A stretch of DNA of 64,000 nt from an uncultured Flavobacteriales bacterium. Lineage in GTDB: Bacteria > Bacteroidota > Bacteroidia > Flavobacteriales_G > Salibacteraceae. Location of the stretch: contig CAJQLE010000002.1 of NCBI GenBank assembly GCA_905479105.1, forward strand, positions 186,001 through 250,000, written 5' to 3'. Under the pieces are notes generated by a model, which worked only from the letters and a program-made list of their open reading frames with translations, did no database searches and was not told the origin of the DNA. This document shows, one piece after another, positions 9,295-21,228 of this stretch. The position numbers and the translations under genes were made by a program. Every line of letters begins with the position of its first letter. Position 1 is the first letter of the stretch.

Positions 9295-10911
9295 ATGAAC
9301 GAATTCGGAAGAAAGGCGAAGAATGCTACTATTGCAGATCTCGGCCTAGGGAACGTAAGGAATGCGTATTGGAATCTTGAACCTGCCGAGCTGGTTGAAG
9401 ATGTAATCATTCAAGGAGAAGGTTTTTTAACCGACACAGGCGCCTTGGCCATCGAAACAGGAGAGTTTACTGGTAGATCTCCTCAAGATAAATTCATCGT
9501 TCGCGATGACATCACCGAAAACACTATTTGGTGGGAAGGAAGTTTCAACAACAGTTTTGATCCTGATAAAATTGAGCCTCTGCTCCATAGAATGCAGGCA
9601 TATGCTATGAACAAAGATGTTTATGTGCGTGACTGTATAGCATGCGCTGATCCAGCTCATAAACTCAACATCCGTGTAATCACCGAAACTGCTTGGAGTA
9701 ACATCTTCGCAAGCAACATGTTTATTTGCCCATCGGACGAAGAAATTGAAAACTTCGAAGCCGAGTGGACTATACTCTGTTTGCCCGGTTTTATGGCAGA
9801 TCCTGAGGTTGACGGAACACGTCAACACAACTTCTCGATCCTTGATTTCAAGCGAAAAATGGCCCTTATTGGTGGTAGTGGATATACAGGCGAGATTAAA
9901 AAAGGAATCTTCACTGTATTGAATTATGTGCTTCCACAAGACAAAGGTGTGTTGAGCATGCATTGCTCTGCTAATACCGGAAAAGATGGTGATACTGCTG
10001 TTTTCTTTGGATTATCTGGGACAGGGAAAACGACACTTTCTGCCGACCCTAATCGCGCCTTGATTGGTGATGATGAACACGGATGGACAGAAACTGGTGT
10101 ATTCAACTTTGAAGGTGGATGCTACGCAAAGTGCATCGATTTAACGGAAGAAAAAGAACCGGAAATTTGGAAAGCAATCAAGTTTGGCGCCTTACTCGAA
10201 AATATTCAAGTGTATGAAGGCACCACTCGCGTGAATTATGAAGATGGTTCTATAACCGAGAATACGCGTGTTAGTTATCCAATTGATTATATCGAAGGAA
10301 TTGCTAAACCATCTATGGGAGGAATTCCTAAAAACATATTCTTCTTAACCGCTGATGCATTCGGTGTATTGCCTCCAGTTTCTAAATTGACTCCTGGCCA
10401 AGCGATGTATCATTTTATCTCTGGTTACACGGCAAAAGTGGCTGGCACAGAAGCTGGAATTACTGAGCCTGTAACTACGTTCAGTGCATGTTTTGGAGCT
10501 CCTTTCTTGCCACTTCACCCTACGAAGTATGCAGAAATGTTGGGTGAGAAAATGAAGAAGCATGATGTAAACATTTGGTTGATCAACACAGGTTGGAGCG
10601 GTGGCGCATACGGTGTTGGGTCTCGCATCAAATTGAAATATACACGTGCTATGATCACCGCTGCGCTTACTGGACAATTGGAAAATGTGGAATACAAAAC
10701 ACACGAAGTATTTGGATTAAACATGCCAACAACTTGTCCTGATGTTCCTTCTGATATCCTTGATCCAAAGAACACTTGGACGGATAAAAATGCATACGAT
10801 ACGAAAGCAAATAAATTAGCTTCTTCATTTGTGAAGAATTTCTCAACGTTTGCAGACAACGCAAGCGAAGAAATCATGGCAGCTGCACCAAATGTCACTA
10901 CTAACGCTTAG
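9295..10911 (+). CDS. pckA: Phosphoenolpyruvate carboxykinase (ATP)
   Basis: The protein has 538 residues, full length for the ATP-dependent family. Visible signatures are TGRSPQDKF (59-67, substrate loop), the P-loop-like kinase-1a GLSGTGKTTLS (239-249) and kinase-2 GDDEHGW (258-264). It converts oxaloacetate plus ATP to phosphoenolpyruvate, CO2 and ADP, the first committed step of gluconeogenesis, in the cytoplasm. It is a single gene with a clean terminator after it. The ATG is preceded by an AT-rich leader without Shine-Dalgarno sequence. Confidence 0.97.
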   Translation: MNEFGRKAKNATIADLGLGNVRNAYWNLEPAELVEDVIIQGEGFLTDTGALAIETGEFTGRSPQDKFIVRDDITENTIWWEGSFNNSFDPDKIEPLLHRMQAYAMNKDVYVRDCIACADPAHKLNIRVITETAWSNIFASNMFICPSDEEIENFEAEWTILCLPGFMADPEVDGTRQHNFSILDFKRKMALIGGSGYTGEIKKGIFTVLNYVLPQDKGVLSMHCSANTGKDGDTAVFFGLSGTGKTTLSADPNRALIGDDEHGWTETGVFNFEGGCYAKCIDLTEEKEPEIWKAIKFGALLENIQVYEGTTRVNYEDGSITENTRVSYPIDYIEGIAKPSMGGIPKNIFFLTADAFGVLPPVSKLTPGQAMYHFISGYTAKVAGTEAGITEPVTTFSACFGAPFLPLHPTKYAEMLGEKMKKHDVNIWLINTGWSGGAYGVGSRIKLKYTRAMITAALTGQLENVEYKTHEVFGLNMPTTCPDVPSDILDPKNTWTDKNAYDTKANKLASSFVKNFSTFADNASEEIMAAAPNVTTNA

Positions 10912-10930
10912 TAGTCACACTAAACCACTT

Positions 10931-10960
10931 AAAAAGCCCCTCCATTGGTGGGGCTTTTTT
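10931..10960 (+). terminator. Rho-independent terminator after pckA
   Basis: AAAAAGCCCC pairs with GGGGCTTTTT around a 9-nt loop, followed by a T-run. It ends 15 bp before the rsmE start, so rsmE probably has its own promoter or depends on readthrough. Confidence 0.85.
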
Positions 10961-10974
10961 GTTTCTTTGACCTT

Positions 10975-11688
10975 ATGAAACACGCGGCCGACTTACCTCG
11001 TTTTTATTTACCCAACGCTCAATTGGGCGCTATTGCCGAAATTGATTCGGAAGAAGCAAAACATGCACGGGTATTGCGATTAACTGAAGGCAACGTTGTG
11101 CATTTAATTGATGGAAAAGGAAACCTGTTTGAAGGCTCAATAATGAAAGCTGGTAAGAAGATGGAAGTTTCCATTGACACCTTAATTGAAGAAGAAACTC
11201 AGTCTGCGAAAAAATTAATTTTAGCTGTTGCACCAACCAAGAACATGGCGCGCTTTGAATGGGTGATAGAAAAAGCAGTGGAAGTGGGAGTAAATGAAAT
11301 CATGCCTTTGCAATGCGAGCATTCAGAACGCGTGTTCATTAAAGCCGAGCGCTTGCATCGCATTGCTCTCAGTGCAGCGAAACAATCAAAGGCACTTTTC
11401 TTACCCTTGATCCATGAGCTTCAATCGGTGAAAGAAGCCTTTAAAATTGAAGCTGATAATAAATGGATCGCCCATTGCAAAACGGCTGACAAGGCTTCCA
11501 TTTTGGCACTTTCGCAGAACAAAAGTTCCCAAATAATCTTCATTGGTCCAGAAGGCGATTTTAGTCAAGAAGAAATTGACCTGGCGGTTACTCTTGGATT
11601 CAAAGAAGTAAGCCTAGGCGAAAAGAGACTCCGCACAGAAACTGCTGCCATTGCAGCCATAATCGCCTCTAATGTATTTCAAGCTTAA
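10975..11688 (+). CDS. rsmE: 16S rRNA (uracil1498-N3)-methyltransferase RsmE
   Basis: The protein has 237 residues from the ATG at 10975. A longer frame beginning with TTG at 10945 would start inside the pckA terminator and adds no conserved sequence, so it is rejected. The N-terminal PUA-like domain (about 1-70) is followed by a SPOUT (trefoil-knot) methyltransferase with IFIGPEGDFSQEEI and LGEKRLRTETAA, the conserved SAM-knot motifs. It methylates N3 of U1498 in 16S rRNA. It is followed after 18 bp by the DUF4159 gene, probably in one transcript. Confidence 0.93.
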   Translation: MKHAADLPRFYLPNAQLGAIAEIDSEEAKHARVLRLTEGNVVHLIDGKGNLFEGSIMKAGKKMEVSIDTLIEEETQSAKKLILAVAPTKNMARFEWVIEKAVEVGVNEIMPLQCEHSERVFIKAERLHRIALSAAKQSKALFLPLIHELQSVKEAFKIEADNKWIAHCKTADKASILALSQNKSSQIIFIGPEGDFSQEEIDLAVTLGFKEVSLGEKRLRTETAAIAAIIASNVFQA

Positions 11689-11706
11689 AGCCTTATTTTC
11701 ACCGAA

Positions 11707-12375
11707 ATGAAAAGACTTTTACTTATTGCTTTTTTATTGGCAAATGTGTCATGCTTTGCACAAGACTCCTATAAAATCGCCTTAGTGAAATATAGTGGAG
11801 GTGGCGATTGGTATGCGAACCTTGAAACATCACTTCCGAATCTTATTGAATTTTGCAATAGAAACCTTGGAACCAACATTTCAAAAGAGCAAGACATCGT
11901 AGAAGTTGGTGACCGAAGTATTTTCAATTATCCGTTTGTTCATCTTACTGGTCATGGAAACATCTCATTCAATGATCAAGAAGCGCAAAACTTGAGAAAG
12001 TACTTAACTGCTGGCGGCTTTCTGCATATTGATGACAACTATGGCATCGATCCATTCATTCGGGCTGAAATGCAAAAAGTCTTCCCTGAGTTAGAGTTTA
12101 TTGAACTTCCACCAAGTCATCCCATTTTTCACCAGAAATATAATTTCAAAGATGGCTTGCCTAAGATTCATGAGCACGATAATAAACCTCCGCAAGCATT
12201 TGGGTTATACTTTGAAAGTCGATTAGTGTGTCTCTACACTTATGAATCTGATTTAGGCGATGGATGGGAAGATCCTCGTATACATAATGATACCCAATCG
12301 AACCATGAAAAAGCGCTTAAAATGGGCGCCAACATTATTGAATTTGTATTCTTGAGCAATGAGCAAGCAGGATAA
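11707..12375 (+). CDS. DUF4159 domain secreted/periplasmic protein
   Basis: The protein has 222 residues. A signal peptide (about 1-19, ending VSCFAQ) precedes one DUF4159 domain with the characteristic blocks KYSGGGDWY, LTGHGNISF, GGFLHIDDNYG, LPPSHPIFH and GWEDPRIHN. The fold resembles glutamine-amidotransferase-like domains; no enzymatic function is established. It sits between rsmE (18 bp upstream) and the K+ channel gene (17-bp overlap downstream), so the three genes are probably co-transcribed. A lipobox-like Cys16 is present, but the following FAQ fits signal peptidase I cleavage better. Confidence 0.85.
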   Translation: MKRLLLIAFLLANVSCFAQDSYKIALVKYSGGGDWYANLETSLPNLIEFCNRNLGTNISKEQDIVEVGDRSIFNYPFVHLTGHGNISFNDQEAQNLRKYLTAGGFLHIDDNYGIDPFIRAEMQKVFPELEFIELPPSHPIFHQKYNFKDGLPKIHEHDNKPPQAFGLYFESRLVCLYTYESDLGDGWEDPRIHNDTQSNHEKALKMGANIIEFVFLSNEQAG

Positions 12376-13198
12376 GAACAGTTTTAAAGATGAACTATAC
12401 ACAATTATTTTCGGTACCGAAACTAAAACCGGTAAATGGTTTGACGTAATATTACTTATACTCATTGTCTTAAGCACGCTGGCTGTTATGCTGGAGAGCG
12501 TTACTCAACTGCGAGATAACTATGGCAATTGGTTTACATATGCTGAATATGCATTTACTGCAGTATTTTCAATAGAATACATACTAAGATTGTGGACTGC
12601 TAGAAAACCGCTAGGATATGCAACTTCCTTCTACGGAATAGTTGATTTACTTTCAATTCTTCCTACTTATTTAGCCTTGATTGTTTCATCCACTCAGTAT
12701 TTAATGATCATAAGAATCTTTCGATTGATGAGGGTGTTCAGGATTCTTAAAATTGCCCGATTCATGAATGAAGCTGATTCCTTATGGAATTCGCTGAAGG
12801 CTAGTCGCGCAAAAATTGGAGTATTTCTATTTGCTGTTTTCAATGTTGCCGTAATTATGGGAACCATAATGTACATTGTTGAAGGAGGTGAAAATGGTTA
12901 TACAAGTATTCCTAGGAGTATTTACTGGGCAATTGTCACCATGACCACCGTTGGATTCGGGGATATTCATCCGCATACAGACTTGGGTCAATTCTTTGCT
13001 CTAATTCTAATGATTTTAGGTTATGGAATTATCGCGGTGCCTACAGGAATAGTCGGTGTGGCCATGTTTAACCCGCCTGGGACTGAAAATCCGGCAGTAA
13101 GTCAACCAATAATAAACCCTATCCACTGCAACAATTGTGGTCGAACAGGACATTTAGATGACTCCAAATATTGCATGCAGTGCGGCTCAGAACTTTAG
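12359..13198 (+). CDS. Voltage-gated potassium channel with C-terminal zinc ribbon
   Basis: The protein has 279 residues and six transmembrane segments. The S4-like voltage sensor is rich in Arg/Lys (119-135, RIFRLMRVFRILKIARF), and the pore carries the K+ selectivity filter TTVGFGD (196-202). The tail (about 240-279) ends in a four-cysteine zinc ribbon C257xxC260 ... C272xxC275, unlike the bare C-terminus of KvAP-type channels. It should pass K+ across the inner membrane in response to membrane potential. The start overlaps the DUF4159 gene by 17 bp, which suggests translational coupling. The zinc-ribbon tail is what is seen; any redox or metal gating role is inference. Confidence 0.9.
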   Translation: MSKQDKNSFKDELYTIIFGTETKTGKWFDVILLILIVLSTLAVMLESVTQLRDNYGNWFTYAEYAFTAVFSIEYILRLWTARKPLGYATSFYGIVDLLSILPTYLALIVSSTQYLMIIRIFRLMRVFRILKIARFMNEADSLWNSLKASRAKIGVFLFAVFNVAVIMGTIMYIVEGGENGYTSIPRSIYWAIVTMTTVGFGDIHPHTDLGQFFALILMILGYGIIAVPTGIVGVAMFNPPGTENPAVSQPIINPIHCNNCGRTGHLDDSKYCMQCGSEL

Positions 13199-13317
13199 CT
13201 AACATTCCTAAATTTTCATCACTAACCGATTAACATAAACACGGATATTATATTTTCGCGCAACGTCTAGGAGACGACTAACGTCTTTTGAGATATAAAC
13301 TCATAAACTCACTTACA

Positions 13318-14397
13318 ATGAAACACTTTACTCGATTATTTTTTCTTTCAATACTTGTTGTCTCCAGCTATGCAGTGAATGCGCAAACATATGATTTGGC
13401 TGTTACGGAAATGTCTGTCACTCCATCCACATCCACTGGTAATGTGCCTGTTAATGCTAACCTTTATATTCTTGCGACTCTATCAAATGTTGGAACTACT
13501 ATAATCCCTGATCAAGCTGAATTTGATATGCATTTTATCGTTGACAATGATACATTAGAGAGCATCACTTACACATTCCAAGGAGCTTTTAATCCAGGAG
13601 CTACGGGTGTTGCAAACTCAAGTGCATTTGTTTTGACTAATCCAGTTCCAACAGATTTTTGCGCTGCCGCTATTTTCACAACTTTAGTTGATCCAGTTTT
13701 GACTAACAACTTTATGTGTGAGACAAATGTGAGTGTAGGAACAGCCGCTAACGTAGATCTATCCGCTGATAGTGTCGCTATAGTTGCTCCTACAAATATT
13801 GATGGGTTTGATGTTAACAACGGAACCGAAACTGTTCCTGCAATGACCGAGTTATTAGCCGTATTCACTAACAATGGTAATGTTGAATATATCGCGGGAT
13901 ATCCAATTTCATACTCTATCACTTTAGGAGCACAACTATTTAATGTCACTGGAACGCTGCAAGCACCAATGGCGCCAGGGGAAAGCACAATTAGAAATAT
14001 TACAAACGCAGCTATTATCCCTAATTCTCCTCAAGAAGTGGGTACGTATGATTTGTGTGTTATCGTAAATGAAAATGATGCAAATAGTAATAACGATACT
14101 TCGTGCTTAGCATTCTCAATCGTTGATAATTACATTCCTCCGGCTCCTATCGGTGTTGCTGAGGTAAATACCAACGAATACAATGTGATATTCACCAATG
14201 ATTTCATCACTGTATCTAACGTAAACAGTAACCTTAACGCTTCTATCATTGACATGAATGGTCGTGTTATAGCTACTGAGATGATTGTTGAAGATATGCG
14301 TATCTCAACGAGTGAAATCACTTCAGGTATCTACTTCCTTCAAACTGTAAATGAAAAAACAGGTGAAGTGAAAATGAACAAGTTCTCTAAGTTCTAA
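13318..14397 (+). CDS. Secreted CARDB-like protein with T9SS type A sorting domain
   Basis: The protein has 359 residues from the ATG at 13318, which directly begins a signal peptide (MKHFTRLFFLSILVVSSYAVNAQ, cleaved after NAQ). An upstream TTG at 13288 only adds ten residues before it and is not used. The mature part holds two CARDB-like beta-sandwich repeats (about 25-130 and 135-260; each runs from a DLAV- or DLSAD-type start to a central FTNNGN- or LSNVGT-type strand). The last roughly 75 residues resemble a type A sorting domain (IIDMNGRVIATEM ... ITSGIYFLQTVNEKTG), used for export by type IX secretion and surface anchoring. The ligand is unknown. Confidence 0.75.
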   Translation: MKHFTRLFFLSILVVSSYAVNAQTYDLAVTEMSVTPSTSTGNVPVNANLYILATLSNVGTTIIPDQAEFDMHFIVDNDTLESITYTFQGAFNPGATGVANSSAFVLTNPVPTDFCAAAIFTTLVDPVLTNNFMCETNVSVGTAANVDLSADSVAIVAPTNIDGFDVNNGTETVPAMTELLAVFTNNGNVEYIAGYPISYSITLGAQLFNVTGTLQAPMAPGESTIRNITNAAIIPNSPQEVGTYDLCVIVNENDANSNNDTSCLAFSIVDNYIPPAPIGVAEVNTNEYNVIFTNDFITVSNVNSNLNASIIDMNGRVIATEMIVEDMRISTSEITSGIYFLQTVNEKTGEVKMNKFSKF

Positions 14398-14417
14398 GAA
14401 CTACCTTGAACAAAACA

Positions 14418-14449
14418 AAAAAGCCCCGCTTATGGCGGGGCTTTTTTTA
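14418..14449. terminator. Bidirectional terminator between T9SS cargo gene and ligA
   Basis: AAAAGCCCCGC and GCGGGGCTTTT form a strong stem around a short loop with A-run before and T-run after. It serves the plus-strand gene and also the convergent minus-strand ligA, which ends at 14467. Confidence 0.85.
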
Positions 14450-14466
14450 TGCTTTATAGTTTCCAA

Positions 14467-17216
<2,750 letters not shown>

Positions 17217-17269
17217 TTTGCAAAATTCATCATTAAGTAAATCCGTGAATTGAGGGACGCAAGAAGATA

Positions 17270-17683
17270 TTAAGATTCTGTGTTGGTAGCCTTAGACAGC
17301 ACTTCTACCAAATCACTTGGTGGGTTTATTGGCTTTTTCGTATTAAAATCCACGAAAACCAATGTGGTTGAAGCCTGATTTAACAGCTCATTTTTCTCAT
17401 TGAAGGTTTTATAGCTGAAGAAGATCCGAGCGCCTTTTACTTTCTCTATATTGGTTTCAATTCGTAATTCTTCATCGTAATATGCAGGCTTGAAATACTT
17501 GATCTGATAATCAAGCACAGGGAGAATGATTCCATCATCTTCAAGCTGCTTATAGGTCACTCCTAACTCACGTAAGGCTTCAACACGCGCCACTTCAAAA
17601 AATGCCGCAAAATTTCCATAATAGCAATAGCCCATGCGATCAGTCTCAGCGTACCTCACGCGAAGTTTTGTTTCAAAAATCAT
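17270..17683 (-). CDS. Acyl-CoA thioesterase, hot-dog fold (YbgC/4HBT type)
   Basis: The protein has 137 residues. The YbgC-type active-site block YAETDRMGYCYYGNFAAFFE (10-29) contains the catalytic-type acid in ETDRMG. The rest follows the single hot-dog fold, with FKPAYYDEELRIET and ARIFFSYKTFNE. It should hydrolyse acyl-CoA thioesters in the cytoplasm; chain-length preference cannot be read. It stands between two envelope-protein genes, 53 bp and 44 bp away, on the same strand. Confidence 0.85.
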   Translation of the reverse strand: MIFETKLRVRYAETDRMGYCYYGNFAAFFEVARVEALRELGVTYKQLEDDGIILPVLDYQIKYFKPAYYDEELRIETNIEKVKGARIFFSYKTFNEKNELLNQASTTLVFVDFNTKKPINPPSDLVEVLSKATNTES

Positions 17684-17727
17684 AGATCAATTATACCTTA
17701 AATAACACAAATGGCGCTGAAAATTGA

Positions 17728-18342
17728 TCAGAACGAACCTATAATAAACCCCACTTGCGTGAATAACGAGTTCATCTGTTGATTGTTTATGATTGGGTTA
17801 TACTTCATGCCCAACGTAAGCCTATAACCAATAGATGCGCTCAAGTTTATTTTAGGAAAAAGCTTTACAAAAACATCGGCTTGTGGTGAGCATTGAAAAA
17901 ACTCGGTGCTATAGGCATCTATTGTTTGTACATCTTCTCCTTCACCACTTACTTTCAATTCTGATCCGAATCCTCCTCCAGAGATCGATGTTGATAATGC
18001 GAGGTTGAGCTTTTTCTCAGGAAATATAAAACGACCTACCCAAAGACCACCTTGACCAAGGTATATACGAGCTGGCAACCCAATGTATTGATATACGAAT
18101 CGATCAGCAATATTAGCCTGAGCAAATCCCCCGATGATCCACCTATGATCAATCACTGCAGCACCTCTTCCACCTATTGAGTAACACAACTCTTGTTTGG
18201 GGCTAGAAAGGTCAAAATACATTCCACCTATAATTCCAATTTTGGATGGAACAGTAGATCTTCTCGAAAAAATGGTGTCTTGTCCAATAGCTTCAGTAAC
18301 AACAAACATCGAAACTAGCGCAACTAGCAATGCATTTTTCAT
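17728..18342 (-). CDS. Predicted secreted/outer-membrane protein, unknown family
   Basis: The protein has 204 residues with a signal peptide (about 1-20, ending VTEAIGQ). Glycine- and aromatic-rich strands (KIGIIGGMYFDL, WIIGGFAQANIADRF, INLSASIGYRLTLGMKY) suggest an outer-membrane barrel. The terminal strand FTQVGFIIGSF ends in Phe, as barrel substrates of the BAM complex do. No specific family is recognised. It lies 39 bp downstream of hutH on the same strand. Confidence 0.6.
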   Translation of the reverse strand: MKNALLVALVSMFVVTEAIGQDTIFSRRSTVPSKIGIIGGMYFDLSSPKQELCYSIGGRGAAVIDHRWIIGGFAQANIADRFVYQYIGLPARIYLGQGGLWVGRFIFPEKKLNLALSTSISGGGFGSELKVSGEGEDVQTIDAYSTEFFQCSPQADVFVKLFPKINLSASIGYRLTLGMKYNPIINNQQMNSLFTQVGFIIGSF

Positions 18343-18381
18343 AGTTCAGTGGAATAAATGAAAAACGTTACTGTCTTTGAT

Positions 18382-19851
18382 TTAGTGCCTTAAAAATTCA
18401 ATGCTCTTTTGCATCAAATCGTGGAGCACCACATCATCTTCAATGAAGGGTACATTTTCTCTGAAATCGATTCTCAGCTTTTCGATAATTGGTGACGATT
18501 TGCCTTGTCTAAAGTCAGCAGCTTGAGCGGCAGTTAGCAACTCGATGGCCGTAACTTTTTCTAAGTTTTCGAACACGCGTAGCGCTTTAGTGGCACCATT
18601 AGCGCCCATGCTCACGTGATCTTCTTGACCGTTGGACGAGTCAATAGTGTCAACTGACGAAGGAGTGCACAATTGCTTATTCTGACTAACCACCGATGCC
18701 GCAGCATATTGTGCAATCATGAGTCCACTATTGAGACCCGGATTGGCCACCAAATAAGCCGGCAAACCACGCTGACCTCCAATTAGCTTATAAGTTCTAC
18801 GTTCAGAAATACTCGCCAATTCAGCCATGGCGATGCACAAGAAATCAAGCACCAAAGCCAATGGTTGACCGTGGAAATTTCCTGCAGAGATGATTTTATC
18901 TTCATCGGGAATCAACGTTGGATTATCTGTTACAGAGTTAATCTCCGTCTCAACGACTGAATTCACATAGGCGATTGCATCTTTACTCGCTCCGTGCACT
19001 TGAGGAATGCATCGAAAGGAATAAGGATCTTGAACATGCTTTTTAGGTTGAGTAACCCAATCACTTCCTTCCAAATTTAAGCGCATTGCTGCGGCTGTTT
19101 CTCGTTGACCATTATGCGGACGAACGGCATGAACAGCATCATCAAATGGTTCAATTCGACCATCGTATGCATCCAAACTTAACGCTGCTACTTTGTCAAC
19201 ATGCGCAACGTGTTTTTGAAGCTTGCCAAGAATGTACGTAGCATAACCAGACATGAATTGTGTTCCATTCAAAAGTGCCAAGCCTTCCTTCGCGCTCAAC
19301 TCAATAACCGATAGTCCTTCGACCACCAATGCCTCACGAGCAGAAACAATTTCTCCATTGTAATGAACTTCTCCCAAGCCTAATAGCGGAAGTGAAAGGT
19401 GAGCTAATGGCGCTAAGTCTCCCGAAGCGCCTAAAGAACCTTGTTCATACACTACCGGCAAAACACCACTATTGTATAAATCCAAAAGCGCTTCTACCGT
19501 TTGTAGTTTCACTCCAGAATTACCCTTTGACAGCCCTAAGACTTTCAACACAAGCATGTACTTAACGATCTCAGGATCAACAATATCGCCAAGGCCGCAA
19601 GCGTGAGATTTAACCAAGTTCTCTTGCAATTTCCCTAGATCGTCAGGAGCAATTTCAGTATCGCAGAGGCTTCCAAAACCCGTGTTGATTCCGTAAATAG
19701 GACTATCTGCTCGTTCTATGAATGACTCTAAGAATGACCGGCCTTTTTTAATGTTAGCAATGAGTTGTTGCGATAACTCTAAGGATTCTTTTGAATCGAT
19801 AAGTTCTCGAATCTCAGAAATGGAATAGCCGTTGTGGTGGAGCTCTATCAT
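18382..19851 (-). CDS. hutH: Histidine ammonia-lyase
   Basis: The protein has 489 residues. Ala142-Ser143-Gly144 in GSLGASGDLAPLAHL forms the MIO prosthetic group. Residues that define histidine ammonia-lyase are in place: Tyr53 (PIYGINTGFG), His83 (KSHACG) and Glu410 (NGQEDHVSMG), the last being Gln-type in tyrosine and phenylalanine lyases. It deaminates L-histidine to trans-urocanate. hutU, hutI and other histidine-degradation genes are absent from the window. The gene begins the base after the end of hisS, so histidine charging and histidine breakdown share a transcript, which is unusual. Aromatic ammonia-lyase activity is a less likely alternative. Confidence 0.9.
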   Translation of the reverse strand: MIELHHNGYSISEIRELIDSKESLELSQQLIANIKKGRSFLESFIERADSPIYGINTGFGSLCDTEIAPDDLGKLQENLVKSHACGLGDIVDPEIVKYMLVLKVLGLSKGNSGVKLQTVEALLDLYNSGVLPVVYEQGSLGASGDLAPLAHLSLPLLGLGEVHYNGEIVSAREALVVEGLSVIELSAKEGLALLNGTQFMSGYATYILGKLQKHVAHVDKVAALSLDAYDGRIEPFDDAVHAVRPHNGQRETAAAMRLNLEGSDWVTQPKKHVQDPYSFRCIPQVHGASKDAIAYVNSVVETEINSVTDNPTLIPDEDKIISAGNFHGQPLALVLDFLCIAMAELASISERRTYKLIGGQRGLPAYLVANPGLNSGLMIAQYAAASVVSQNKQLCTPSSVDTIDSSNGQEDHVSMGANGATKALRVFENLEKVTAIELLTAAQAADFRQGKSSPIIEKLRIDFRENVPFIEDDVVLHDLMQKSIEFLRH

Positions 19852-21222
19852 TTAGGAAAGTTTATCGTTGATAAAGGAAACCAATTCTTTCTGAGTAAGC
19901 GAATCTTGATCTCCAGAAAGCATATCCTTCACTGTAGCCATTTTTGCTTTGAGTTCCTCTTCTCCGATAATCACAACAAAGCGCACGCCCTTATCATTGG
20001 CATACTTCATTTGCTTTTTCATTTTAGCCTCATCCGGATAGACTTCAGCAGAAAGGCCTTCGGTGCGTAAATCAGCCGCCAAATGAATGGCAGTCAGGAC
20101 TTCCTCCTTTCCAAAGTTTACAAAAAGCACTTGACTTGAAGCTTTTAACGTTTCAGGAAACAAACCTTTGTCCTCCATCAAATCGTAGATGCGGTCAGCG
20201 CCAAAACTCACACCTACTCCACTCATGTCATTCAATCCAAAAATGCCTGTGAGGTCATCATAACGTCCGCCACCGCAAATACTCGATGGGAAATCATCAT
20301 GTCCAACCTCAATAATGGCTCCCGTATAGTAATTCAACCCTCTTGCAAGGGTCAAGTCCAATTCAACTTTTTCACGCACCGCCTCTGGCAAAGCTTTCAG
20401 TACTGCTTTCACTTCTTCAATTCCTTTGTAAGCTTCTTCAGAACCAACTACCGCACCAGCCAACATCTTAAGAGTACCCGAAGCCTCGCCTTTCAGTTTG
20501 ATCAAGTTCAATACTTTCTTCACTCCAGCTTCTGGCAATCCATTGCGCAACATTTCTTCTTTTACGCCATCTGGACCAATCTTATCCAATTTATCAATGG
20601 CTACTGTCATACTCTGAAAATGCTCGCTCATTCCAGCAGAAGCCGCAATTCCACTTAATATTTTTCGGTTGTTGATGCGAATGCGCACATCGCTCAATCC
20701 AAGGTTCGTAAACACCTCATCAACGATGCAGAGCAATTCAGCTTCATTGAGCAGCGAATTGCTACCAATCACATCAACATCGCACTGATAAAACTCCCGG
20801 TAACGTCCTTTTTGAGGACGATCAGCACGCCAAACAGGTTGAATTTGATAGCGCTTGAATGGGAATGAAAGTTCGTTTTGATTCTGCACTACAAAGCGTG
20901 CGAAAGGAACTGTGAGGTCATAGCGTAAAGCTCGATCACTGATCTCAAATGTCAATCCTTGAGAGTCTTTAGCTGCAAGTTTTTCTTCACTTGCTTTTGC
21001 CAAATAATCTCCATTATTAAGAATCTTATAAATTAACCTATCGCCTTCTTCCCCATACTTGCCTAAAAGCGTATCCAAATTCTCCATTGCAGGCGTTTCG
21101 ATCGGCACATAGCCAAACTGCTGAAACACTTTTCGCGCGGTATCAAAAATGAACTGCCTTTTTAGGCTTTGTTCTGGAAGGAAATCACGTGTACCTTTTG
21201 GTATGGAAGGTTTGTTCGCCAT
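19852..21222 (-). CDS. hisS: Histidine-tRNA ligase
   Basis: The protein has 456 residues from the ATG at 21222 (MANKPSIPKGTRDFLPEQ). A longer upstream frame to 21285 starts without conserved sequence and is rejected. Class II motifs are seen: motif 2 around FKRYQIQPVWRADRPQKGRY, the HisA loop LARGLNYYTGAIIE, and motif 3 with GVGVSFGADRIYDL. The anticodon-binding domain forms about the last 95 residues. It attaches histidine to tRNA-His. The stop directly abuts the start of hutH. Confidence 0.96.
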   Translation of the reverse strand: MANKPSIPKGTRDFLPEQSLKRQFIFDTARKVFQQFGYVPIETPAMENLDTLLGKYGEEGDRLIYKILNNGDYLAKASEEKLAAKDSQGLTFEISDRALRYDLTVPFARFVVQNQNELSFPFKRYQIQPVWRADRPQKGRYREFYQCDVDVIGSNSLLNEAELLCIVDEVFTNLGLSDVRIRINNRKILSGIAASAGMSEHFQSMTVAIDKLDKIGPDGVKEEMLRNGLPEAGVKKVLNLIKLKGEASGTLKMLAGAVVGSEEAYKGIEEVKAVLKALPEAVREKVELDLTLARGLNYYTGAIIEVGHDDFPSSICGGGRYDDLTGIFGLNDMSGVGVSFGADRIYDLMEDKGLFPETLKASSQVLFVNFGKEEVLTAIHLAADLRTEGLSAEVYPDEAKMKKQMKYANDKGVRFVVIIGEEELKAKMATVKDMLSGDQDSLTQKELVSFINDKLS

Positions 21223-21228
21223 AGGGCA

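Noticed and set aside
9427-9963. 178-codon minus-strand frame inside pckA
   Set aside because: It is fully antisense to the strongly conserved pckA coding sequence, a chance frame.
10945-10974. Upstream TTG start for rsmE
   Set aside because: It lies within the terminator hairpin of pckA; the ATG at 10975 gives the normal N-terminus.
13288-13317. TTG start ten codons before the T9SS cargo gene ATG
   Set aside because: It would place charged residues before an otherwise perfect signal peptide.
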